DNA from: Hippopus hippopus
Lineage: Eukaryota > Mollusca > Bivalvia > Cardiida > Cardiidae
Direction of reading: 5' to 3'
Assembly: GCA_946811185.2 (NCBI GenBank)
Contig: OX328110.1
Location: 12,628,516 to 12,692,515 of the forward strand
Length of the DNA stretch: 64,000 bases
The position numbers were made by a program, and so were the translations under genes. This document shows, in pieces, positions 58,293 through 64,000 of the stretch (the stretch's first letter is position 1; each line of letters starts with the position of its first letter). The notes under the pieces are model-generated. The model ran no database searches and was not told where the DNA came from. It saw nothing but the letters and a program-made list of their open reading frames with translations.

Positions 58293-58575
58293 ATTCAAAG
58301 GTAAATGTGAAATGAAAACAGAGAAGTACATGTAATTGTTTAATGCCTCATTTTGCCTCCTCCGTGCTGTAACATCTTGATCTACACAGTCCAAGAAAGC
58401 ATAATTCAATAAGAGTTTTTATTTCAAAAACGTCCGCAGCAAAATTGATTCAGGGGTTTAACTAGATAAGGACGATTTAACACCGTTTATTTTGCGGCAT
58501 TTTTTGCAATACCCTGTCAAGACCTAGGTATCATTGTTCTGTTGAGATGTAGAGGCCAGCGAAAAAGGAATCTAA
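58293..58575. other. No clear feature, one MITE A scrap
   Basis: CATCTTGATCTACACAGTCC with AAGAAAGCATAA at 58372-58400 is a half A hairpin. The rest is unplaced. Confidence 0.4.
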
Positions 58576-58764
58576 CCCTTCAAGTACAGAATAAACCCAA
58601 TGGACATTTTCCCTCTAGAATAAGACCCAGGTAATTGCAGTTTCGTGGCTACTTTTTGTCTGTAGTGTTTCGGGAAAGCGGACAGAATACATCAAAGATC
58701 AGACTGTACGTTCTAGACTGGCCGCAAAGGCAATTATAGTTGTGAAAATCATTTTAAGAGTAAA
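58576..58764 (+). mobile_element. MITE A subfamily (GCAATTATAG type)
   Basis: CCCTTCAAGTACAGAATAAA, AATAAGACCCAGGTAATTGC, short hairpin GCGGACAGAATACATCAAAG to GACTGGCCGC, then AAAGGCAATTATAGTTGTGA. Confidence 0.78.
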
Positions 58765-58989
58765 TTCTATACAAGACAGCTATCTTTTAGATTTGTTGAA
58801 ATTGAAAGTATATATTTGCTGACGACTAATTAGATTTATTTTAAACGAAGGAGTTTGTTTTAGACAGGGTAGAAAACATTGTGGGAAAAGGAGAAAATGC
58901 TGATAACCAGCATTTTCTCCTTTTCCCACAATGCTTTCGAAATCCTCCTTTCTCAGGGTCGTTGAAAATCAGGAATGTGTGGTAAAGGA
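58765..58989 (-). mobile_element. MITE B
   Basis: Left end blurred (CTATACAAGACAGC), AAATTGAAAGTATATATTTG, perfect core with GCTGATAACCAGC, AGGAATGTGTGGTAAAGGA then TTAA (58990-58993). Confidence 0.9.
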
Positions 58990-59034
58990 TTAACCTTTAA
59001 AGTGCTAAACACAGCTTCACTTGTTTTGTAGAGG

Positions 59035-59132
59035 ATATAAATTGAGATCAGACTGCGTCGCGTGAACAATGAAAATCAAAGATCAGACTGAACAAAGCGT
59101 GCAGTCTGATCTTTGACCTTCACTGTCCGTCA
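59035..59132. mobile_element. MITE A core with an extra half arm
   Basis: ATTGAGATCAGACTGCGTCG precedes a full stem AATGAAAATCAAAGATCAGA to TCTGATCTTTGACCTTCACT. Confidence 0.7.
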
Positions 59133-59214
59133 GCTTGTGAAATATTCCGGCTAAAAGAAATACCCTTTAAATTTGAAATACTTCGGTATTTTTTTGCAAA
59201 ATGAAAGAGTCCAT

Positions 59215-59310
59215 TTTAATTCTGAATTTTGAATTTAGAAACTAACACACTATCTGAATGTCTAAATCACCAGAAATTGTGTTACTTGGGAAATCACAGG
59301 ATTTTTTTAA
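59215..59310. mobile_element. Element E, degraded centre
   Basis: TTTGAATTTAGAAACTAACA, CTATCTGAATGTCTAAATCA, CCAGAAATTGTGTTACTTG. Confidence 0.55.
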
Positions 59311-59379
59311 AATAAAAATAGGAATACATTTCAATACAATTGGTAAATTTCAGCCCTGATTTGGTTCTTAGTGGCACTT

Positions 59380-59540
59380 ATTTTTTTTCTTTCCTGAATG
59401 ACACCAATATTTAGCTCGGCTTCGACAGTGCCTTACTCAAGGACATTTCCATTCCACGAGACCAGCAATGTCATCGGGGATCGAACCAGGGTTTTCCTTT
59501 TACGAACCCAAAAGTCATAACTACTGAGGTACAGGGTACC
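59380..59540 (-). mobile_element. SINE S2, diverged
   Basis: TTTAGCTCGGCTTCGACAGT, GCCTTACTCAAGGACATTTC, GGGGATCGAACCAGGGTTT. Both ends are worn. Confidence 0.65.
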
Positions 59541-59660
59541 CTTTCATACATCAGAAAAGGGAAAAAATCCTTGCATTTAAAATGCAAATGTCGACATGCA
59601 CGAAACGTTTTAGCTATCAAAATATCTAGCGGGTTTATTTGGAGTCTGCTTCAGATTGTC

Positions 59661-60188
59661 TAACCCTTAACTAAACAATTCCATTATTTTTCCTTACCCT
59701 TGCCGAGCCCCGGTAGCTCAGTCGATCGAGTACAGGACTTGAGAACAGGGGGATCGCGGGTTCGATCCTTGGCTCGGTCAGTTGTTTTTCCGAGGTATGA
59801 TGATAGTCGTAGCGACAGGATTCATTCCTCTCCCACTGCTGATCATTGTTTCGACGATGGTTATGTGGGAAAGCAGCCAGTGGCTTGAAAAGAAAATTAT
59901 TCGAAGTTCTGGTAAAAAAAGAAGCTCCAGGAAAGCATGGATAGGTGCACTGGCCGCCTCGATATAACTGAAATAATGATGAAAACTGCGTTAAACGCCA
60001 AAATACAACCAATCAGTCAAACCCAAACCATTTTTACTAAATAAGCCCTTTAAGAAGATGATCTTTGAAAAAATTGTGGGAAAAGGAGAAAATGCTGGTA
60101 ACCAGCATTTTCTCCTTTTCCCACAATTTGTTCAACCTTTTCGTGGGCAAATCTTATCATTTGAACCGAAATCAAAATTTCGTCTGCA
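59661..60188 (+). mobile_element. MITE B, split by a SINE S1
   Basis: TAACCCTTAACTAAACAATTCC before the SINE; GATCTTTGAAAAAATTGTGG, perfect centre GCTGGTAACCAGC and AAATTTCGTCTGCAG after. It ends where an A begins. Confidence 0.8.
59702..60020 (+). mobile_element. SINE S1, best full-length copy
   Basis: tRNA-like head GCCGAGCCCCGGTAGCTCAG with B box GGTTCGATCC at 59759-59768, body GATCATTGTTTCGACGATGG and GGAAAGCAGCCAGTGGC, tail GCCGCCTCGATATAACTGAA, ATAATGATGAAAACTGCG, then CAACCAATCAGTCAAACCC. The head keeps both polymerase III promoter boxes. The frames here are not genes. Confidence 0.94.
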
Positions 60189-60196
60189 GTTCTTAA

Positions 60197-60400
60197 CTCT
60201 TCGGCTGCTAAGCGCGACTTAAGGACCTTTTCCGGACAAAATAGATCAAGATCAGACTGCACAGAATGTGTAGTCTGATCTTGGGTCTGCACTATCCGAT
60301 AAGGAGATATCCCCCCCCCCCCCCCCAAAAAAAAAAAACCTTAAAAATAACCAAACTTGGGTTTTTACTATCGGCTTGAAAGTTTTATTCCACTTCTCCA
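60197..60400 (-). mobile_element. MITE A
   Basis: TTAA (60193-60196) CTCTTCGGCTGCTAAGCGCG, hairpin CCGGACAAAATAGATCAAGA to TCTGCACTATCCG, a C18/A12 run at 60310-60340, GGGTTTTTACTATCGGCTTG. The far end is cut by a SINE tail. Confidence 0.88.
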
Positions 60401-60401
60401 G

Positions 60402-60515
60402 AGCCCTAGCGCAGTACTAGTGAAACTTAGGAAATACATGTACATGAATATGTAAGCTGTCGCCGTGATATGACTGAAGTAACGTTGAGAGCGGCTTAAA
60501 GCACTATACAATCAT
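60402..60515 (+). mobile_element. SINE S2 tail
   Basis: AGAGCCCTAGCGCAGTACTA, GTAAGCTGTCGCCGTGATAT, GACTGAAGTAACGTTGAGAG, CAATCATTCATTT. Confidence 0.72.
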
Positions 60516-60699
60516 TCATTTCGCCTAATTAGCGGATTAAGGTTTAGAATTTGAAAAGTCTAAACTTTTGTCTTCTGGTAAAGAATACTGGCTAACTACA
60601 GGAGTGAGAAAGAATGGTGTACATGTATAGGGAAAGACAAGAGCCTCTTTAAAGAAGTCCGTGTATACATTCTATATCAGCCCACTTTTTTTCCAAGCT

Positions 60700-60870
60700 G
60701 AACTCTGTATAGACTATCTTTATGTGGGAAAGCAGCCAGTGGCTGGGGAAGAATTGTCTGCGTAAAGCTTATGAGAGAAACTTTAGAAAAGCGTGGGTAG
60801 GTGCAATGGTCGCCGCGATATATCTGAAATAACGCTGAAAACAGCTCTAAACACCATAAAAACAAACCAA
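60700..60870 (+). mobile_element. SINE S1, 5'-truncated
   Basis: TTATGTGGGAAAGCAGCCAG, GTAGGTGCAATGGTCGCCGC, GATATATCTGAAATAACGCT, AAACAAACC. Confidence 0.82.
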
Positions 60871-60937
60871 CTTTTCTCTTGTCATTTCTATAATCACGAT
60901 TCTTTACTTTCTGTTTCTTGCTCTCTATCTATTATCG

Positions 60938-61085
60938 GTGGTCTTTGTTTCGACGGTGGTTATGTGGGAAAGCAACCAGTGGCTTGGGAAGAATATTGTG
61001 CGTAGTACTTCTGAACAATTTTCAGGAAAGCAGGGAGAGGTCCACAGGCCACCAGAATATACATGTACTTATGACCGAAATGGTC
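60938..61085 (+). mobile_element. SINE S1, both ends lost
   Basis: CTTTGTTTCGACGGTGGTTA, GGGAAAGCAACCAGTGGC, AGGTCCACAGGCCACCAGAA, TATGACCGAAATGG. Same orientation as its neighbour. Confidence 0.78.
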
Positions 61086-61262
61086 ACTAACCATTTTTAA
61101 GAACTTTCGCAGCTTATTCTCAAGAATTTTCTAAATTTGAATGTAACACAATTTCCGATTGGCTGAACTGAATGGCTTAGCCACTCAGAGGTTGTGTTAC
61201 TTTCTAAATGTAGAATAAGACTTAGGATTTTCTTAAGAATGGTTCGTTTATATGGACCCTGT
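61086..61262. mobile_element. Element E
   Basis: CACTAACCATTTTTAAGAAC, GAATTTTCTAAATTTGAATG, centre CCGATTGGCTGAACTGAATG, TTACTTTCTAAATGTAG, TATATGGACCCTG at the end. Confidence 0.78.
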
Positions 61263-61324
61263 TCTGTAATTTTTGACACAGTAAGATTAGAATGTATAAA
61301 AGGAAAAACGATTAGACTTGAACC

Positions 61325-61490
61325 AAGGCTGGCTACAGTGGTGAAGGCATAGGATTCAAAATCTGGAAATATGAGATTTTTTTTTTCGTAACTGGAAGCG
61401 CTCGGTTTTTGCGTGGGAGTGTCCTTGGGCAAGAAATGAAAGTCAGGACATAAATAATATGAATAAGTAAACTGTCACCAACATGTCACC
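61325..61490 (+). mobile_element. SINE S2-like remnant
   Basis: CCAAGGCTGGCTACAGTGGT, GGGAGTGTCCTTGGGCAAGA, ATATGAATAAGTAAACTGTC. The head is barely tRNA-like. Confidence 0.45.
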
Positions 61491-61539
61491 GCATGCAGAT
61501 GCCATCGCTCAGCTGCAGCTGCTTGATTTTCGGTGAAAA

Positions 61540-61985
61540 TTCTAAGTCGACAAGGGGGCATAACTGAGTCAAAAATACTTTGATATTAACTGTCCTTCTT
61601 GTATGGGTTTCCCTTGTTATGGTTTACAACTTACTCCGAGTTTGAAGTAAATATCTTCAGTAATTGCAGAGACACAATAAAATGTCAAAGTTTTCGCACG
61701 AAGTCGCCGACGGGGACAGGGCTAAAACAGCCGAGCCAACGTTGTATAAGTGGAAATGTTCGCGATGTGGATTTTTTGATATTCGCGAATTTGAAAAGTT
61801 CGCGAACTTTTCTGTTCGCGAATTTTACAACCAGTATACCAACAGATAACGAACGTCTTGAACTCGCAAACATTTCCGTACGCAAAATGTCCGTAATTGG
61901 TAATTCGCAATTTTTTTCGACACGTGTATATATATCCATGTATACAATAAGTTGTAAGCGGCAATAAATTAATTGATCAATCAAT
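61540..61985. other. Unplaced sequence with a TTCGCGAA cluster
   Basis: GACAAGGGGGCATAACTGAG at 61549 and CTTACTCCGAGTTTGAAGTA at 61629 look repetitive in style. Three TTCGCGAA palindromes lie at 61782-61826, joined by complementary spacers. AATTAATTGATCAATCAATC at 61965 is a SINE-type tail. No gene is seen. Confidence 0.4.
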
Positions 61986-62071
61986 CTCTCCCACATTACC
62001 TTAAGATCCTTTATTGTATATTTTAGTACTCTATTTGTTTATTCCCCAAATCTTTGAATAAAATAATGAAA

Positions 62072-62313
62072 TAAGCCTTGCTCTGGCACAAGGAGGTTTA
62101 ATGCATTTCCGTAAGTTATCACGTCATCATACATTCATTAAATCCGTTTTATCTAACAACCGACTGGATACCGAGGTAGAATGGTCCTTTGACATGCAGA
62201 AATTTGACAAATAGCAAAAAGTTTCGACCAATGTCAGCCTGCGCGGACTGCGCAGGCTGACATGGGTCGATACTTTTTGCAGATGCATTAAGCCCCCTTT
62301 TCACAGAGCATGT
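62072..62313 (+). mobile_element. MITE C
   Basis: AAGCCTTGCTCTGGCACAAG to CACAGAGCATGTC. Core ATGTCAGCCTGCGCGGACTG. Part of the left arm (GATACCAAGC) is deleted. Confidence 0.86.
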
Positions 62314-62504
62314 CTATCAAGTTTTGTGTTTGTTATGTAACGCCAATCATTCTAGATTAATTTCTAAAGAAAAAATTGAAAGACTAAATTTAGCCTATTA
62401 ATTGGCTTAGACTTGCTGTCTCATCGTAATGAGAAACTGTCTGCCAATGAAGATTCCAACTTGTAACCCTCGGGCAAGGAAACACACATTAACTCATTAT
62501 TATA

Positions 62505-62718
62505 GCCCTTTGCCCAAATTGAAAGCATTTGCAGACGACAAATAAAACGTGGCACAAATGATTTGATTTGTATCAAAAAGGGGTTTGGAAAACATCATGG
62601 GAAAAGGAGAAAATGCTGGGAACCAGCATTTTTCTCCTTTTCTCACAATGTTTTTCAATAGCCTTCTTTCTTGTGGTTGTTAAAACTCGATTGTGATTTG
62701 AGTCGTTTGATGAAGGGT
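62505..62718 (-). mobile_element. MITE B
   Basis: CCCTTTGCCCAAATTGAAAG joins the end to the inner arm, skipping about 25 bp. Core centre GCTGGGAACCAGC. Right end GTCGTTTGATGAAGGG. Confidence 0.85.
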
Positions 62719-62728
62719 GAATTTGGCT

Positions 62729-62949
62729 CTTTACCAAACGAGAAACTTTTAGGCTGGTCCAAATTGAAAGTTTTTGCAGATGACATATCAAATTCAGTTG
62801 AAATGATGGTTAAATTGTCTATAAAAGTGTAGAAAACATGTGAGAAAAGGAGAAAATGCTGGTAGCCAGCATTTTCTCCTTTTTTCACAATGTTTTCAAC
62901 AGCTTTCTCTGTCAGGGTCGTTAAAATTGCAGCTCGTGTAGTAAAGGAT
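62729..62949 (-). mobile_element. MITE B
   Basis: CTCTTTACCAAACGAGAAAC, GAAAGTTTTTGCAGATGACA, centre GCTGGTAGCCAGC, TCGTGTAGTAAAGGA. Confidence 0.88.
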
Positions 62950-63070
62950 AGATCTGCCAGTAAAGATTTAAACTTGGAACCCTCGGGCAAAAAAAAACAC
63001 ACATTAAAGAATAAATCCCCAGCTTTTCGGATTGCCAAATTGCAATTAGCCAATATAAAACGGCTTAATG
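62950..63070. repeat. Repeat T fragment
   Basis: AGATTTAAACTTGGAACCCT, CGGGCAAAAAAAAACACAC, CCCAGCTTTTCGGATTGCCA. Partial matches at 62446-62496 (GTAACCCTCGGGCAAGG) and 63517-63620 (TAAACCTAGGGGCAAGC, TTGCCAAAATTGCG). Confidence 0.5.
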
Positions 63071-63078
63071 GGCCCTAA

Positions 63079-63452
63079 CTCTTTACAAGCCACGAAAATT
63101 GTAGACTGATACAAAGTGAAAGCATTTGTAGAAGACAGATCAAATGTTGATCAAAAAATGAGATTTGTATTAAGGATAGGGCACCCTGATGGGATTCGTG
63201 TAACATCGCCTTTCATCGCCAAAGTCGTACAGGTTCGGCTAAGACTCGGGTAATCCGTAATCGATGCGGAGAAGCAGCGTCTCTCGTCCGATTGATTACA
63301 AATTACCCGAGTCTTAGCCGAATCCGAACGTTTTTTTGGCGATGAAAGGCTATGTTACATGGATCCCATTAGGGTGCCATCTCCTTTTTCTACGATGTTT
63401 TAGATACCTGCAATCATACGGTCGTTAAAACGCAAGACTGTTTGCTAAAGGG
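63079..63452 (-). mobile_element. MITE B, core replaced by element G
   Basis: CTCTTTACAAGCCACGAAAA and GTGAAAGCATTTGTAGAAGA on the left; ATCTCCTTTTTCTACGATGT, GCAAGACTGTTTGCTAAAGG on the right. The left stem of the palindrome is gone at the junction. Confidence 0.85.
63180..63378. mobile_element. Element G, palindromic MITE
   Basis: GGCACCCTGATGGGATTCGT to ATCCCATTAGGGTGCC; stems continue through TAACATCGCCTTTCATCGCC and CGGCTAAGACTCGGGTAAT. About 199 bp with a 40-bp unpaired centre. One copy only. Confidence 0.9.
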
Positions 63453-63455
63453 TTA

Positions 63456-63832
63456 GATTTAGAACTATTTCCTATTCATATTACCTTAGATGTTTGGATA
63501 TGAAAGAAAATTTCGCCGGGGAGATTTAAACTTTAAACCTAGGGGCAAGCCAAGATACATCTAAAGACTGAAACTTTACCCGCTTAAGGTTGCCAAAATT
63601 GCGAACATTCCTTATTGCATAAAACACCCAAGAAATGAAAATTTGATATAAACCAGCATATGGCCCCCGGTTTTCGATGAGAATAAATTAACTCCGGCGA
63701 GGAAATTAAACACGGGCATTCAATCGTGGGTTTTTATTTCGATTTTATTTTCTATTAAAACAGCCAAAATAATAGAACTTAATCGTGATCTATGCACCTG
63801 TTAAAATTTAATGCACCGACCCTTAACCCTGT
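63456..63832. other. No feature apart from a repeat T scrap
   Basis: AT-rich, no exon-like frame. Confidence 0.45.
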
Positions 63833-63836
63833 ACCA

Positions 63837-64000
63837 TACAATCAAGAGTTTCAACGACACTTGGAAAACATTGTGAGAAAAAGGAGAAAATGCTGGTAAC
63901 CAGAATTTTCTCCTTTTTCTCACGGTGTTTTTTTTTTAATCCCTTTCAAGACAAATGTCAACATTTTAGCCGTAATTATTTTATCGTCTGCCAATCTTTT
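63837..64000 (+). mobile_element. MITE B, runs off the window
   Basis: TTAA (63833-63836) CCCTGTACCATACAATCAAG, core GAGAAAATGCTGGTAACCAG, right arm to TATCGTCTGCCAATC, where the window ends. Confidence 0.9.

Larger units (their letters stand above)
51548..64000 (+). other. Presumed first intron, continuing past the window
   Basis: No segment after the donor encodes the expected next Wnt-11 part (ALSK, then paired Cys). Gaps between repeats at 52926-53066, 54713-54949, 55913-56155, 57280-57500 and 63455-63832 were read and show nothing exon-like. The intron is therefore at least 12.4 kb. Confidence 0.45.

Noticed and set aside
59714..59775. Possible functional tRNA gene (A and B boxes)
   Set aside because: The tRNA-like head continues into SINE body and tail and occurs in many copies; the cloverleaf is not completed as a mature tRNA.
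61599..61967. 122-codon frame
   Set aside because: Crosses a TTCGCGAA cluster and repeat-like sequence, with overlapping frames on both strands; no protein pattern.
1..64000. Autonomous transposase or reverse transcriptase gene
   Set aside because: No frame contains recognisable catalytic motifs; all elements here are non-autonomous.

Overview
This window reads as nuclear DNA of an invertebrate animal, most likely a heterodont bivalve mollusc. It is AT-rich, has no bacterial-style coding, and is packed with tRNA-derived SINEs whose 3' tail (TGAAATAATGTTGAAAACGG then CGTTAAACACCA and ATC/AAC repeats) is of the kind seen in molluscan SINEs. It also carries very many short palindromic DNA elements (MITEs). 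The organism call is inference from repeat style; no species is claimed.

Only one gene part is well supported. A short coding exon on the + strand at 51456-51541 has a strong start context, a complete signal peptide and a clean GTAAGT donor. The mature protein would begin I-K-W-L, which matches my memory of the start of mature Wnt-11, so I read it as exon 1 of a Wnt11-type secreted ligand. No later exon was found, so everything from 51542 to the end of the window appears to be intron 1. The 2.8 kb before the exon (48650-51455) is the longest stretch without recognisable transposons and probably holds the promoter and 5' UTR.

The rest is repeats. I use working names. B: about 220 bp, TTAA-flanked, ends CCCTTTACCANACAA, with a 60+ bp near-perfect central palindrome; roughly fifty copies. 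A: about 210 bp, TTAA-flanked, ends CCCTTATCCTGCTAA, centre a hairpin of the GGACAGTGTAGATC...CTGTCC type; nearly forty copies or fragments. C: about 260 bp, ends GAGCCATGCTCTG, 4-bp target duplications, GC-rich core around GCCTGCGCGGACTGCGCAGG; about twenty copies. N: a family with different ends but the same core as C. E (hAT-like ends), F (about 107 bp units, often dimers), G, H, K, L, P, Q and R are further palindromic or terminal-inverted-repeat elements. S1 is the main tRNA-SINE (about 300 bp); S2, S3 and S4 are other tRNA-headed SINEs. Plus strand for S elements means the tRNA-like head is on the left.

Layout: 1-10.8 kb pyrimidine microsatellite then mixed SINE and MITE; 10.8-12.3 kb a 27-bp minisatellite; 12.3-40.6 kb dense nested MITEs and SINEs; 40.6-41.4 kb an 80-bp satellite; 41.8-48.6 kb more MITEs, several back to back; 48.65-51.5 kb gene 5' region and exon 1; 51.5-64 kb intron, including five B elements head to tail (56.16-57.28 kb). 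Nesting gives direct evidence of mobility: B sits in L at a TTAA that is empty in another L copy, A sits in C at an internal TTAA, C sits in C with an AGAT duplication, and SINEs sit in SINEs and MITEs with 9-13 bp duplications. Families A and B, and perhaps H and L, therefore look like piggyBac-type (TTAA-targeting) non-autonomous elements; no transposase gene is in the window. Boundaries were read by eye and may be off by several bases in degraded copies.
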